Source: Thalassomonas haliotis (GTDB lineage: Bacteria > Pseudomonadota > Gammaproteobacteria > Enterobacterales > Alteromonadaceae). From it: a DNA stretch of 64,000 nucleotides. Position 1 is the first letter of the stretch. Each line of letters begins with the position of its first letter. A program made the position numbers and the translations under genes. The notes under the pieces are model-generated. The model made no database searches. It saw nothing but the letters and a program-made list of their open reading frames with translations, and was not told where the DNA came from. The DNA is taken from contig NZ_CP059693.1 of NCBI RefSeq assembly GCF_028657945.1, forward strand, positions 3,162,001 to 3,226,000. Direction: 5' to 3'. Shown here piece after piece: positions 8,654-18,108 of this stretch.

Positions 8654-10072
8654 ATGCTTTTTCAAGACCAGCTAGACCCCGGGGTAGCTTTAGAGTTTGA
8701 GCCAGACAGCCAGAGTCCGGATGCGAAAAAGTATAATGTCAATGATGTTTTCCCCTTGATTGTTTGTCTGAACCTGAAAAGACGCAGCGACCGCTGGCAT
8801 CGGATGCAGGCAAGGTTTGCTGCCAATCAGATAGATGATGTCATCTGCTTTGAAGCCATCGACGGCACCCGGTCGGCTGTGCCTGATAGCTGGCGGTCAA
8901 CCCCGGGGGCATACGGCTGCCTGCAAAGTCATGTTGCTATTGTTGAGCATGCCCGTGATTTGGGGGTAAGCAGTGTGCTGATTTTTGAGGATGACGTTGA
9001 CTTTGCCGAAGACTTTCAAAACAGACTCTTTGCCGCCTTGGCTCATTTACCCGGCAACTGGCAGATGTTTTTTCTAGGCGCGATCGAGCTTGAAGATCCC
9101 GTGCCGGTTTCTCCCGGGATCACCCGTATCACCAAGGCATATTCCACTTTTGCCTATGCCATTCATCAGAATTTGTTTGAGGCTTTTATTCAGATGAACA
9201 AGGGATCGGATCAACTGCTTGATATCAACAGCTTTATGCTTCAGAAAAATTATCCCTGCTATTGTGCCAGTCCTTATTTAGCCTGGGTGGACAGTGGTTA
9301 CTCGGATGCCCAGGAAAAAATTGAGAACCATTGGTATTTGCGAGAATCCCTGATTTTATTCGGACAAAATGCCAATCAATTGCTGGCAGAAACCTGTGTG
9401 CTTATCCATCTAAATGAAAACTCTACGCGCGCTGCGCTGGAAAATTTATATTTTCTCCTGGAATATTATTTTGAATATTTTCAGGGATATTTGTCGGTTT
9501 GCATTCTTGAGCAGGGCCAGTGCAGCCAGCTGGACGTTAAGCGATTGCCAAAAAACACCCGTCATATGTTATCTGATAAAAAAAGTACCAGGGAGCATAC
9601 TTTTGCCCGGGCAGCAGATAAACTGGCTAAAGTATTTGACTACCTGGTGCTTACCACCAACGGACTATATTTACAGCCGATGGACTTTCGCGGCAATCTG
9701 CAAATGTGCCAGCGTTACCGGAGCACATCCGGCTTTTGCCGTCAGATCAAGTTAACGGTAAAAGACAGCCAAACCCTGAAAGCCAATGCCGATGGCAGGG
9801 GACTGGATTTAAGCGGTTATCAAAACAGGCAAAAAAGCAATACAGAGGTTTCCTGGCGGCAAGCCTTTGATAACAAGCGGTTGGAGCATGACAACTGTTA
9901 TTTTTTTATTGAAACCAGGCTATGCCTGAGCCTTTTTGAAAATTCATCATGTCAAGATAAACTCCCTGGCATTGATCTTTCTCGACTGGATAGGAAAGTG
10001 CCAGGTTATCGTGCTGTCAATAACGCCTTGCTGTTATCCTGCCAGCCATCAATCAAGCCGTCAAATCAGTAG
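8654..10072 (+). CDS. GT25 (LPS-type) glycosyltransferase with C-terminal extension
   Basis: 472 residues. Residues about 35-230 form a GT25 domain: VCLNLKRRSDRWHRM, FEAIDGT, PGAYGCLQSHVAIVEHA and VLIFEDDVDF are the family blocks found in LPS beta-1,4-galactosyltransferases. The remaining roughly 220 residues are not recognised and contain several cysteines (for example CILEQGQCSQ and SSCQDK). GT25 members are usually 250-270 residues, so this is a fusion or an enlarged form. Its 3' end overlaps the convergent GT2 gene by 12 bases. Confidence 0.82.
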   Translation: MLFQDQLDPGVALEFEPDSQSPDAKKYNVNDVFPLIVCLNLKRRSDRWHRMQARFAANQIDDVICFEAIDGTRSAVPDSWRSTPGAYGCLQSHVAIVEHARDLGVSSVLIFEDDVDFAEDFQNRLFAALAHLPGNWQMFFLGAIELEDPVPVSPGITRITKAYSTFAYAIHQNLFEAFIQMNKGSDQLLDINSFMLQKNYPCYCASPYLAWVDSGYSDAQEKIENHWYLRESLILFGQNANQLLAETCVLIHLNENSTRAALENLYFLLEYYFEYFQGYLSVCILEQGQCSQLDVKRLPKNTRHMLSDKKSTREHTFARAADKLAKVFDYLVLTTNGLYLQPMDFRGNLQMCQRYRSTSGFCRQIKLTVKDSQTLKANADGRGLDLSGYQNRQKSNTEVSWRQAFDNKRLEHDNCYFFIETRLCLSLFENSSCQDKLPGIDLSRLDRKVPGYRAVNNALLLSCQPSIKPSNQ

Positions 10073-10942
10073 ATCTTCAGTGAGTAATTGTACCAGTTGC
10101 CGCTCGGTGAGTTTGCGCATACGGTTAAATTCATTGTGTAAGTATTGTGGCAGTTCGGGTAAAAGGCGGTTGCGGGCCATAACAGTACGGCGGTTTTGCA
10201 ACAGGGTTAAGGTTTGTTTTAAAGTTCTGGGTCTGTTGGCGGCGGCGCGTTCCACCCGGCTGGCATCATTGAAACTGCGTACATGGGCAAAGAGCACGGG
10301 AGTCACCCTGACCCGGCAAAACTGGTACAGCTTAAGCTCTAGCTCCCAATCTTCGCAGGAAATTAAATCATCGGCAAAAAGCGGCAGCCCCAACTGTGGC
10401 AGCAGATCCCGGCGCATAGTTATCGAGCAGGTCGCCACTGAGTTTTCACAATTGGTCCATAACCAGTTACATTGTTCAAGCCAAGATTCGCGCTTGTTGC
10501 AGCCTGTTTGCAGGCCGTTGAATTCAAAACGGCTTTGCTTGTTTGCTTCTCCTTCGGCAAAACTCAAACTGTCCGAAATCACCACCTGGGCTGCTGGATA
10601 TCGGCTAAAGATATCGAGCTCGGCTTTGAATTTCCCTTCCAGCCAGAGATCGTCTGAGTCCAGAAAGGCCAGAAATGTGCCGCTTGCCAGCTCAACTCCC
10701 TGGTTGCGGGCATACCCACAGCCCTTTCTTTGTTCTAGCCTGCGGTAAATGACTTCGCCGGTTTTTATTTGTTTGCCGTAAAGCCGTTGTATTATTCCCC
10801 GGGTATGATCCCCGGAGGCATCATCTATGACGATGACCTCGATACTGCCCGGCGGACCTTGCATTAGTGCGCTGTCGATGGCTTCGCATACCCAGTTGGC
10901 GCGGTTCCAGCTGGGTATGATCACGCTAAGTAAAGGGGTCAT
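10061..10942 (-). CDS. GT2 glycosyltransferase
   Basis: 293 residues from the ATG at 10942 (MTPLLSVIIPSWNRANWV), which has AAGG about nine bases upstream and places the first beta strand at the N-terminus. A longer frame from 11011 would run into the upstream dioxygenase gene. GT2 landmarks are VIVIDDASGDHT, GCGYARNQGVELASG and FLAFLDSDDLW (the D-x-D-D metal motif). It follows the PhyH-like gene by 16 bases, so the two are probably co-transcribed. Confidence 0.88.
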   Translation of the reverse strand: MTPLLSVIIPSWNRANWVCEAIDSALMQGPPGSIEVIVIDDASGDHTRGIIQRLYGKQIKTGEVIYRRLEQRKGCGYARNQGVELASGTFLAFLDSDDLWLEGKFKAELDIFSRYPAAQVVISDSLSFAEGEANKQSRFEFNGLQTGCNKRESWLEQCNWLWTNCENSVATCSITMRRDLLPQLGLPLFADDLISCEDWELELKLYQFCRVRVTPVLFAHVRSFNDASRVERAAANRPRTLKQTLTLLQNRRTVMARNRLLPELPQYLHNEFNRMRKLTERQLVQLLTEDLLI

Positions 10943-10958
10943 TATTATGGCCTTGTGG

Positions 10959-11825
10959 TTAAAGCGGGAAAGTATCTTGTGTTTCTTCCATACGGCGAAT
11001 GCTGTGGCCAAGGTGAAGCTGATAATTGGCTACCGCCTCCCGGATTGAGCAAGCCTTGGGCTCGCTGATAAGCTTAAGGGCAGGGCTTAACCTGGCATTG
11101 CCTGCTATACGGGCTACCGGACTGATGCTTTTTTGCAAGGCAGCCGTGGCATAGCTGGCAGAAAAACCGATGCGCGGTGTTGACGTTAAATTGGCTTGCG
11201 AGCCATGCACCATTAATGGCTGGTGCACACTCATAAAACCGGCAGGCATTTCAATATTGATGGCATTTTTTATGATTGTTTGTGCCGTCGTACCGTCATA
11301 GGTGAGGTTATTGGCGTGCGGGATTTTCGGGTGAGGCAACAGGCCCTTTTTGTGTGAGCCGGGAATTAATTGCAGGCAACCATTTTGTGCACAGCTGGGG
11401 GTTAAACCAAGCCAGATGGTGGGAACGTCAGCACTGCCTTCCTGCTCGGTAAAGCCGTCCTGGTGCCAGCCGACAAAGTCAGCGCTTTGAGGATGTTTAT
11501 AAAAAAAACGCGTTGACTTGAGCAGGATATTCTCCCCGAGCAGCTGACGGATAACATTAATAATTGCCGGGTGGCTACTGAGCTGCCAGGCCCAGGGAAA
11601 AACCTGATGGGCGCCATCAAAACGGCTGATATTTCCCCCCAACTGATCACAGGTGAGCATGAGATGATGGAGAAAATAATGCAGCTCGGCTTTAGATAAA
11701 ACCTCAATGTCACTGATATAACCACTGCGATGATAATTTTGTAACTGGCACCGGCTGAGTTTCTTGGCGCAATAAGCTTGGGAAGTGAAGTTAATGCTAT
11801 CGGCTTGCTGATTGGTATTATCCAT
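10959..11825 (-). CDS. PhyH-like Fe(II)/2-oxoglutarate dioxygenase
   Basis: 288 residues from the ATG at 11825. The metal-binding facial triad is visible as H121-x-D123 (VGWHQDGF) and H207 (PLMVHGS), with an arginine ten residues later (TPRIG) to hold 2-oxoglutarate. This is the phytanoyl-CoA dioxygenase family; bacterial members hydroxylate or halogenate small molecules, lipids or sugars. The alternative TTG start at 11864 adds 13 unlikely residues. Located upstream of, and probably co-expressed with, a GT2 enzyme. Substrate unknown. Confidence 0.85.
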   Translation of the reverse strand: MDNTNQQADSINFTSQAYCAKKLSRCQLQNYHRSGYISDIEVLSKAELHYFLHHLMLTCDQLGGNISRFDGAHQVFPWAWQLSSHPAIINVIRQLLGENILLKSTRFFYKHPQSADFVGWHQDGFTEQEGSADVPTIWLGLTPSCAQNGCLQLIPGSHKKGLLPHPKIPHANNLTYDGTTAQTIIKNAINIEMPAGFMSVHQPLMVHGSQANLTSTPRIGFSASYATAALQKSISPVARIAGNARLSPALKLISEPKACSIREAVANYQLHLGHSIRRMEETQDTFPL

Positions 11826-12052
11826 AATATTTTCTGCAATTATTCTTGGTTTGCCGCTTAACAAGTCCGCGAGATAAACGATGCTTTAAAAATTGATTGG
11901 CTTTATCCGGGGATTTTTTTACTGCCCGGGGCCGTTGATCCGATTATAGTTTATAATCATCAATGCGGCATTAATGACAGTGATAACGATTAGGCAAGAA
12001 GTTAAATCAGCTGTCTGAAACGGAATATTTAGGGATAAAACCAGGAGGGATC

Positions 12053-12508
12053 ATGAAGCATTCATTATATCTGTCACCCGAAGCACAGGCAGCCGCTAGT
12101 GAAAACCCGCCTGTTACCACTGATTTACCAAGACCCCAAGGCCTTGCCCTGATAGGTTGCTGGGTTAACACCAATAAAAACAGCCAGGATATTCAAAGAT
12201 TCGAAATCAGGGAAAAAGTCCCCGGCGACAAGGAAATTGTTTTATTGCTCAGGGTGTATTCGGTTGGCGGTGAGGGTGAGGAAAGTTGGGGCGAAACCGA
12301 GATCTCGACTTTATTTGAAGATGATATTAATAAGGCCGGTTATGATGCCTTTGTTGCAGAGTACCGCTTTGAACATGAACAGGTGCGCTTGCAGGCAAAT
12401 ACGAACCTGGGGCTGATCATCATGACCGCCTTGCACACCTGTAAAGGGGATGACGGACAAAAGAATTACTTCTGCAGAGAATATTTCAGGCGGCAAAAGA
12501 CACTATAA
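12053..12508 (+). CDS. Unrecognised protein, paralog of the next gene
   Basis: 151 residues with a strong ribosome-binding site (AGGAGG six bases before the ATG). I do not recognise a family. It has a low-complexity start, then a compact, probably beta-rich domain beginning ALIGCWVNTNKN and ending in KNYFCREYFRR. The next gene has the same closing motif (RNYFCREFF) and a similar start (LLLGKWLST), so the two are tandem duplicates. No signal peptide or membrane helix is seen. The lipocalin-like alternation of G-x-W and strands is only suggestive. Confidence 0.65.
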   Translation: MKHSLYLSPEAQAAASENPPVTTDLPRPQGLALIGCWVNTNKNSQDIQRFEIREKVPGDKEIVLLLRVYSVGGEGEESWGETEISTLFEDDINKAGYDAFVAEYRFEHEQVRLQANTNLGLIIMTALHTCKGDDGQKNYFCREYFRRQKTL

Positions 12509-12528
12509 ACCAGGGAAGTGAGCATCCT

Positions 12529-13053
12529 ATGCCAAAATTAATCATAACCAATGTGATTTCGGGAGAACAAGTATTAAGCCGTAAAATAGTTCCTCCCGAA
12601 GTAAAAAATATAACAAAAGAAGCAGACAAGACCAAGCGCACATCGACCAATACCCGAAAGCCGACACTGGATAAAATTCTGGCCAATGAGTTTCAGCCAG
12701 GCAGCGAAGAGCCGACTTTATTATTGGGAAAATGGCTCAGTACCGAACAGGGCAGTAAAGGCTTTTGCGAGATTGAGTTTTTAGATGTTCAACACCAGAT
12801 CAGAATGCGCGTTTTTGGCCTGGATAAAAGGGGCAATAAGGTGGAATTAGCAGAGGTTGGCGTCGATATTTTTTCAGACAATGAAACCTCGCCCGGTAAT
12901 AAATTTTCTGCCAACTTTGACTTTCCCTTGATTGAAGCCAGCCTGCATGGCTGGGTAAAACAGGGGGTGCTGGTGATTTCTGTTTTTAATGTTTATAAAA
13001 ACAGTGCTAACGGCCGTAACTATTTTTGCCGTGAATTTTTCTATGCGGCCTAG
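12529..13053 (+). CDS. Unrecognised protein, paralog of the previous gene
   Basis: 174 residues, 20 bases after its paralog and probably in the same transcript. About 60 N-terminal residues are charged and likely disordered (many K, T, E), followed by a domain starting LLLGKWLSTEQGS and ending NGRNYFCREFFYAA. Shared closing motif N-Y-F-C-R-E-x-F with its neighbour marks the duplication. Function unknown. A strong hairpin terminator follows. Confidence 0.65.
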   Translation: MPKLIITNVISGEQVLSRKIVPPEVKNITKEADKTKRTSTNTRKPTLDKILANEFQPGSEEPTLLLGKWLSTEQGSKGFCEIEFLDVQHQIRMRVFGLDKRGNKVELAEVGVDIFSDNETSPGNKFSANFDFPLIEASLHGWVKQGVLVISVFNVYKNSANGRNYFCREFFYAA

Positions 13054-13071
13054 CCAGGCCGGTCATATAGG

Positions 13072-13110
13072 CAAAGCTTCTGCTTTAGTTGTCAACAAGC
13101 AGAAGCTTTG
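13072..13110. terminator. Bidirectional terminator between convergent genes
   Basis: CAAAGCTTCTGCTT (13072-13085) and AAGCAGAAGCTTTG (13097-13110) form a perfect 14-base-pair stem with an 11-base loop. It lies exactly between the end of the paralog pair and the end of the leftward RidA-like gene. Confidence 0.8.
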
Positions 13111-13141
13111 GGCAAAACGGTTAAACTTCAAAGTGGTTAGT

Positions 13142-13540
13142 TTAGGTAGGGCTGATTGCCGTTACTTCTATCATCAACAGTGCGCCGGCCGGCAAGGCCG
13201 CTACCTCAAAGGCGGTACGGGTTGGTTTTGCCGGTGTTACCGTATCCCCCGGCAGCCAGGCGGCATATATCTGGTCGATCACCTTATAATCCTTGATATC
13301 CGCCATTAACAGGGTGACTTTGGCGATATCTTCACGGCCACAACCGGCACTGTTGAGCACGGCATCAATATTGGCCAAGGTTCTGTGGGTTTGCGCTTCA
13401 ACACCGGTTTCCATTTCACCGTCTTCATTACGCCCGGTTTGCCCGGATAAAAAAATAATATCGCCACTGGCGCGGATGCCTTGGGAGTATGTGCCAAGCA
13501 CCGGCGCCGCGGCATTGGTCTGGATACGAGTTTTATGCAT
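13142..13540 (-). CDS. RidA family protein (enamine/imine deaminase)
   Basis: 132 residues, the usual RidA length. Family markers are PVLGTYSQGIRASGDIIFLSGQ near the start and the closing PTRTAFEVAALPAGALLMIEVTAI, containing the R-x-x-x-x-x-x-L-P-x-x-x-x-x-x-E block; the arginine that grips the carboxylate of the substrate is present. RidA proteins hydrolyse reactive enamines such as 2-aminoacrylate. It is followed leftward in orientation by no other gene and preceded by the methyltransferase-like gene 28 bases away, so it may serve that small operon. Confidence 0.88.
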   Translation of the reverse strand: MHKTRIQTNAAAPVLGTYSQGIRASGDIIFLSGQTGRNEDGEMETGVEAQTHRTLANIDAVLNSAGCGREDIAKVTLLMADIKDYKVIDQIYAAWLPGDTVTPAKPTRTAFEVAALPAGALLMIEVTAISPT

Positions 13541-13568
13541 GGTTTTTTCCTAAATTGTTGCGCCAAAC

Positions 13569-14357
13569 TTAAGCCTGCTCGGTTTGTTTCAGATATTCTG
13601 CCGTTAGAGGAATTTCGACATTTAATTTAACCGGCTTACCTGCCATATCCGCTAAATCAAGCAATTGCGGCAACTCAGGATGTATGATCTGCAAGATCAC
13701 AACATTGGCGGGGTTATCAATTTCCAGTTCAAAAAAGTGAAACTGACTGATGTTGGAAGCATAAATCCACAAATTGTCCTGTTTGCGGATATAGCGGCTA
13801 AAAGACACGCTTTCCATCGGCTCAGTACGAATTTGGGTCGGTGTATGTGTTAAAATGTCCTTGGTAAGCTGAAAGTTATCCAGGGCTATTTTCCAGCTTT
13901 GCTCATAGGAACGTTTGCTTGAACCCCGGGTGCGGGGTAGCTCTCCACTTTGTTTTAAACGGATATTCTCACGGATAAAGGCTTGTTGCTCGTTTTCTAC
14001 CGGATAGTCGGCATCGGTTAACCGTTGTAGAAACTCTTCCTTATTATTGCTGTTGAGCCAATTATTGCGGATAAGATGAAAATAGTTGACCGCTGCCGGA
14101 TTAATATCAAAAAAGGTCAGCTCTTTCGGGCGCCATAAGGGCAGCAGATTAAGGCCGTACAAACCGCCGACGACACTGATCATATGGATATTTTCACGGC
14201 GTTCGGGGGCGACCTGGTAATAATGATGTTCAAATTCCCTGAATTCGCCGAAGCTGCCGTCCTGATCGCCGTCATCAGTGCCGTAAAAAACGTTTTCCGG
14301 TACATCATGGTAGATTTCTCGGTTAAAGGCCCTGGGGGCAAGTTTTTGCTTTTTCAT
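13569..14357 (-). CDS. Possible SAM-binding methyltransferase-like protein
   Basis: 262 residues. I do not recognise a named family. The block VVGGLYGLNLLPLWRPKELTFFDIN (kept here as positions about 62-86) resembles motif I and the acidic end of strand 2 of class I methyltransferases, where D-I-N would bind the ribose of SAM. A long charged middle and a final beta-rich segment follow. It lies between a PhyH-like dioxygenase gene and a RidA gene, all leftward with short gaps, so a joint small-molecule role is plausible. It could be a divergent nucleotide-binding protein instead. Confidence 0.45.
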   Translation of the reverse strand: MKKQKLAPRAFNREIYHDVPENVFYGTDDGDQDGSFGEFREFEHHYYQVAPERRENIHMISVVGGLYGLNLLPLWRPKELTFFDINPAAVNYFHLIRNNWLNSNNKEEFLQRLTDADYPVENEQQAFIRENIRLKQSGELPRTRGSSKRSYEQSWKIALDNFQLTKDILTHTPTQIRTEPMESVSFSRYIRKQDNLWIYASNISQFHFFELEIDNPANVVILQIIHPELPQLLDLADMAGKPVKLNVEIPLTAEYLKQTEQA

Positions 14358-14394
14358 GGTATTTAGTCCGTTAATTTTTTGCTTTGATTTTGGG

Positions 14395-15246
14395 TTAATC
14401 GTGTGTTTCTACCTGCCAGGGGACTGGCTTAGGACTCACCTTGTGTTGCTTTGCCCAAGCCTGCAATGCCCATGCGGGAGTGTCGATATCGGTATAGCCA
14501 CCGAGTAATTGTCGGGTCACGGGATCAAATCGGCGCAAGAACTTTTGATCCGGATTGTCCAGATAAACTTCCGGTTTCATCCAGCGGTAGGCGTAGCCGA
14601 ACATCAGTACTTTAGAAACGCGCTTGCTGCGGTTCGGGGAAGCGGTATGGTAAATGCGGTTATCAAATAAAAAAGCGTCACCGGCATTAAGTTTGAGATC
14701 GCAAACTTCCAGGCCCTGGGGGTCCACTTCACCTTCGGGGATAAGCAAAGGATTATTAAGCTCCTGGCTGCCGCGGGCAAGCAAGGTTAAACCACTGTCT
14801 TTTTCATGAAAATCGGTCAGGCAATAACAGATCTTGATCCCCACCCGGGGCAGGTTTTTATGGCCTAAATCCCGGGGGATGCGGATATCCCGGTGCCAGC
14901 CGCGGCGCATCGGCGGCAAGCCGGGATCGCTGGGGCGTTTGTAAATCAGGGCGGTGGAATGTAGATGGATATTCGGACTGAGCAGCTGGGTCACCAAAGG
15001 CACAGTGCTGGCATTGGTGATTAACGCTATGGTCTCGGGATATTTCAACAAACCCGGCCTGAGATCAAGTTGATTGTATTCTGCCCTAAGCGGTACTTCA
15101 TATTTATCGAGAAAAGCCCGGGCTTTATGGTCGGTAATTTGTGTCAGCGCGTTAACTTGCTGTTTTGAAAGGGCTTTGGCAACAACCAGAAATCCGTCAC
15201 AATCAAAGGCCTTTTGTTGCTCTGTTGTCAGTCGGGTAAAATCCAT
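14395..15246 (-). CDS. PhyH-like Fe(II)/2-oxoglutarate dioxygenase
   Basis: 283 residues from the ATG at 15246, which has AAGGA ten bases upstream; an ATG 27 bases earlier has no such site. The iron ligands are H118-x-D120 (RGWHRDI) and H200 (RIYHTASPN), with R206 or R209 available for 2-oxoglutarate. GDAFLFDNRIYH is a strong phytanoyl-dioxygenase family signature. It is clearly different in sequence from the PhyH-like protein at 10959. Hydroxylation of a small molecule or sugar is likely, substrate unknown. Confidence 0.87.
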   Translation of the reverse strand: MDFTRLTTEQQKAFDCDGFLVVAKALSKQQVNALTQITDHKARAFLDKYEVPLRAEYNQLDLRPGLLKYPETIALITNASTVPLVTQLLSPNIHLHSTALIYKRPSDPGLPPMRRGWHRDIRIPRDLGHKNLPRVGIKICYCLTDFHEKDSGLTLLARGSQELNNPLLIPEGEVDPQGLEVCDLKLNAGDAFLFDNRIYHTASPNRSKRVSKVLMFGYAYRWMKPEVYLDNPDQKFLRRFDPVTRQLLGGYTDIDTPAWALQAWAKQHKVSPKPVPWQVETHD

Positions 15247-15498
15247 ATGCACTGATTCCTTGAATGCGGGCATTAACGGCGGCGACCAGAATTTCTCTGC
15301 CTTAAGCTATTGTTCAAGGCAGTGTTACATTTTTTCAGATGATTTCGCCGTTAAAATAATGTCATTAACCGGAACTCGGGTTAATCCGGGTTCAGGTTAA
15401 TTATTCTATAATTTTTTTAAATAGCTTTTTAAATACTCCTAGTTGAACTTAGGTAGGGATCCCGGATAAGTCAATGGCACAGGTTAATAACAATCATT

Positions 15499-16347
15499 TT
15501 ACCTGGACTCCCCCTGCAGGGAATGAAAAGATCTGAGTTTAATGTTCAGGGCGCTTGCCAGCTTGCCGAGATCAAAATTCATCAGGGCATGATATTCGGC
15601 TTCTCTCTCCTGGGCCTGATGGGTCATAACCGATAACTCAGTGGCTGATTTTATCGGGTGGGCATACAGATAGTGCAAGCCAGCGGGCAGATGACTAAGA
15701 AAGGCTTTGAGCACCTGTTCGCCTTTACCCAACGGCAGCCTGGAAATGCTGTCAAATATTGGCAACTTCAGCTGTGTTAAGCGTTTATACCAACGCTGGC
15801 AGGTATGCTCAGGCAGCGCATTGAGTTGCTGACGGCTGAACACCGCCGGAGTTTTATATTCCAGCGCCAAATCCAGTAATACCGGTAAAAATTTGACCTG
15901 TTGGCAAGTAAACATATGGCCGTCAAGATGACTTGGCGTAAACCCCAGCCGCCTGGCCAGCTCTATTTGCGAATAGAGCTCGGCGGTTACCGCTTGTATA
16001 TCTGCCTGCTCGCAGACATCAAGATTGCAGCAGTGGAAATAGCGGCCGCTGCTATCTACTAACCCCGAGTTTCTTGTTACCGGTGATACCGGCCCCCAGC
16101 GGTATCCCGACCATTCGCTGGTTAACGTTAAATGCAGACCTAAGTCCGCTTCTGGAAATTTTTGTTGTAGTTGGGCCGCCAGAGCAAACCAGGGACAAGG
16201 CGCCATTAATGAACCTGAGATGATTTTCCTGTTGCGATACAGCTGGGCAAAGGCGCTGATAGTGGGTTCGACCATGCCGATATCATCGACATGCAAGATA
16301 ACATTTACCTCATTTAAATCGATTTTATTGCTTGCCAGAATGATCAC
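15499..16347 (-). CDS. YdjC/ChbG-like carbohydrate deacetylase
   Basis: 282 residues. The start is a GTG with AAGGA six bases upstream. The metal site of the ChbG/HpnK (YdjC) family is visible: HVDDIGM near residue 20 gives the D-D pair, LGLHLTLT gives the first histidine and SHLDGHMF gives the H-x-x-x-H pair. These enzymes remove N-acetyl groups from sugars such as chitooligosaccharides or lipid-linked hexosamines. It lies 57 bases downstream of the cytochrome-binding protein fusion gene. In a region rich in glycosyltransferases a role in glycan trimming is reasonable. Confidence 0.82.
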   Translation of the reverse strand: MIILASNKIDLNEVNVILHVDDIGMVEPTISAFAQLYRNRKIISGSLMAPCPWFALAAQLQQKFPEADLGLHLTLTSEWSGYRWGPVSPVTRNSGLVDSSGRYFHCCNLDVCEQADIQAVTAELYSQIELARRLGFTPSHLDGHMFTCQQVKFLPVLLDLALEYKTPAVFSRQQLNALPEHTCQRWYKRLTQLKLPIFDSISRLPLGKGEQVLKAFLSHLPAGLHYLYAHPIKSATELSVMTHQAQEREAEYHALMNFDLGKLASALNIKLRSFHSLQGESR

Positions 16348-16404
16348 TGTATTTCCTTATTTCATCTGCACGAATTTATTAACGGTTATTCATGTAAGGG
16401 GCTT

Positions 16405-18072
16405 TCAGTCAATTTCCAGCCAGTTAGAGACCGGAATAATGGTTTTATTGACTAAATCCAGGGTCACCACATAAGCCCCCGATGTACCCACGCGGCGGTT
16501 AGGGCCGTAACTTATCGGCCGGGTCAGGGCTGTTTCAAATTTGTATAAGGTTTCCATATTGGTGATCAGCTTTGTCGGGGTCAGCTCGCGGCCTGTGGTC
16601 ATCAGTGCTTGCCTGAGCAAAATGGCGGCGGCCAGAGCCAATAACTGGTTATTCTGGTAGTCCGCTTGTAAGTGATATTTTTGGTGCAATTGTTTAAACA
16701 GGGCTATGCCGTTTTTTTTATAATCAAAGGGCAGGTTAGGCAAAGCAATAAATATTTTTTCGTTAAATTTCAACGGACTCGACAGTAACGCGTTGCCAAA
16801 CTGGCTGCCCGAGAGCATCACATAAGGCCACCAGTTTATGGCATGTGCCTGCCTGATAAAGGCTTGCTGGTTAAAGGAAGAAGTCAGCAGATAGACCTGG
16901 TTATAATGCTGTTGTTTTAATTTGCTTAGGTTGTGTTTTAATATTTTTTGTGAGCTGTTGGTTGGCAGCAGCATGATATGAGTATCCTGTCCGGTGAATT
17001 GCTGCTGCAGTGATATGTACTCGGGGCTGTCTTCTATTAAGACGACCGTTTTTAATACCGGCTCCTCATTATCCGCGGTGCTTATTTTCGGGATGTTTTC
17101 CGTTAAGGGAACCTGGTTGAAATACTGTCCCCGGGTGAAATTCTGTAAGGCTGACAGCTGGCGGGTTTGTCCCGACAATAAATAAAAGATATTGGGGTTT
17201 AGGGGAAACTCAGTTGCAGGTCTTGGGGAAAAAGCCCCGATCACCGGGATACCCGAGGCCAGGCTAAAATCGGCCACCAGTTTTTCTATTCCCCCCAGCG
17301 CGCTGGCAACAAAAGCAAAGACCTGGCTGTTTATTAAGGTTTGTTTAAACTTTGCCAGGGTTTGCGGTGAATAATTTTCCGGCCCCGGGATAAAAACCGT
17401 TTCAATCTCACGCTGGTAAATACCGCCCTGGAGATTGATTTCATGAAAGTAACTGTGCAGCAGCTTCTTAACGGCCTGTGACCTTGCCGAAAGGGAAATT
17501 GATGAGTTTTCCCCGGCTAAGCTTTTCCCCAAGATAATGCCGATTCGTATGTTATTTTCGCGCAGACCGCTCACCCGGTAATTGCCAAGGCCGGTTAAAA
17601 AGGCGATCAAATCTTCCATGTCCTGGTGGCTTAACTGGAAACGTGGCATGATTTGCTTGAGGGCTTGTCCCCCCGAGCCCAGCCCCAGGCTGATGGCTTT
17701 TTTTATGGTGCCTTTATCGTAGGCAGGGGATGTATTGCCGTTTTTATGGTTGATGCCATAAGGCCTGGTCAGGGTTGACCAGCGGATATCCGGCGCTGTG
17801 ATACCTCCTTCTGTACTGCCTTTGCCGTCATCCTTATGGCAGTTTACACAAGGCATCAGGCTTGCCGGCAGGCTGCCTGCTTTATCGTTTAATCTGGCCT
17901 GGATGTTATGCCCGGAAGGACTTTTACCTGTCATATAAATGGTTTGTCCCCGGCGCTGCTGTGGGGTCATTTCAACACTTTTTTCTTTTGCCGTTGTAAC
18001 TATCAGGGCAGAGGCATCAGTGCAAAGCATATTGGCCAGCATTATCAGCACAAAAGCTGTTAATTTTGCCAT
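16405..18072 (-). CDS. Cytochrome c fused to a periplasmic leucine/amide-binding-type domain
   Basis: 555 residues. An N-terminal signal peptide (about residues 1-22) is followed by a single cytochrome c domain with heme motif C75-V-N-C78-H79 and a probable distal methionine at 143. From about residue 172 (NIRIGIILGKSLAG) the protein becomes a type I periplasmic binding protein (Peripla_BP_6 type) with the usual VIGAFSPRPATEF-like ligand-cleft segment. It should therefore lie in the periplasm, where ligand binding could be tied to electron transfer. The two upstream genes encode SCO-type copper/thiol proteins, which suits cytochrome assembly. The fusion is uncommon and its ligand is unknown. 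Confidence 0.75.
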   Translation of the reverse strand: MAKLTAFVLIMLANMLCTDASALIVTTAKEKSVEMTPQQRRGQTIYMTGKSPSGHNIQARLNDKAGSLPASLMPCVNCHKDDGKGSTEGGITAPDIRWSTLTRPYGINHKNGNTSPAYDKGTIKKAISLGLGSGGQALKQIMPRFQLSHQDMEDLIAFLTGLGNYRVSGLRENNIRIGIILGKSLAGENSSISLSARSQAVKKLLHSYFHEINLQGGIYQREIETVFIPGPENYSPQTLAKFKQTLINSQVFAFVASALGGIEKLVADFSLASGIPVIGAFSPRPATEFPLNPNIFYLLSGQTRQLSALQNFTRGQYFNQVPLTENIPKISTADNEEPVLKTVVLIEDSPEYISLQQQFTGQDTHIMLLPTNSSQKILKHNLSKLKQQHYNQVYLLTSSFNQQAFIRQAHAINWWPYVMLSGSQFGNALLSSPLKFNEKIFIALPNLPFDYKKNGIALFKQLHQKYHLQADYQNNQLLALAAAILLRQALMTTGRELTPTKLITNMETLYKFETALTRPISYGPNRRVGTSGAYVVTLDLVNKTIIPVSNWLEID

Positions 18073-18108
18073 TTTTGTCCCCTCTAAAGTGGCGCCTGAA
18101 ATAAATGA

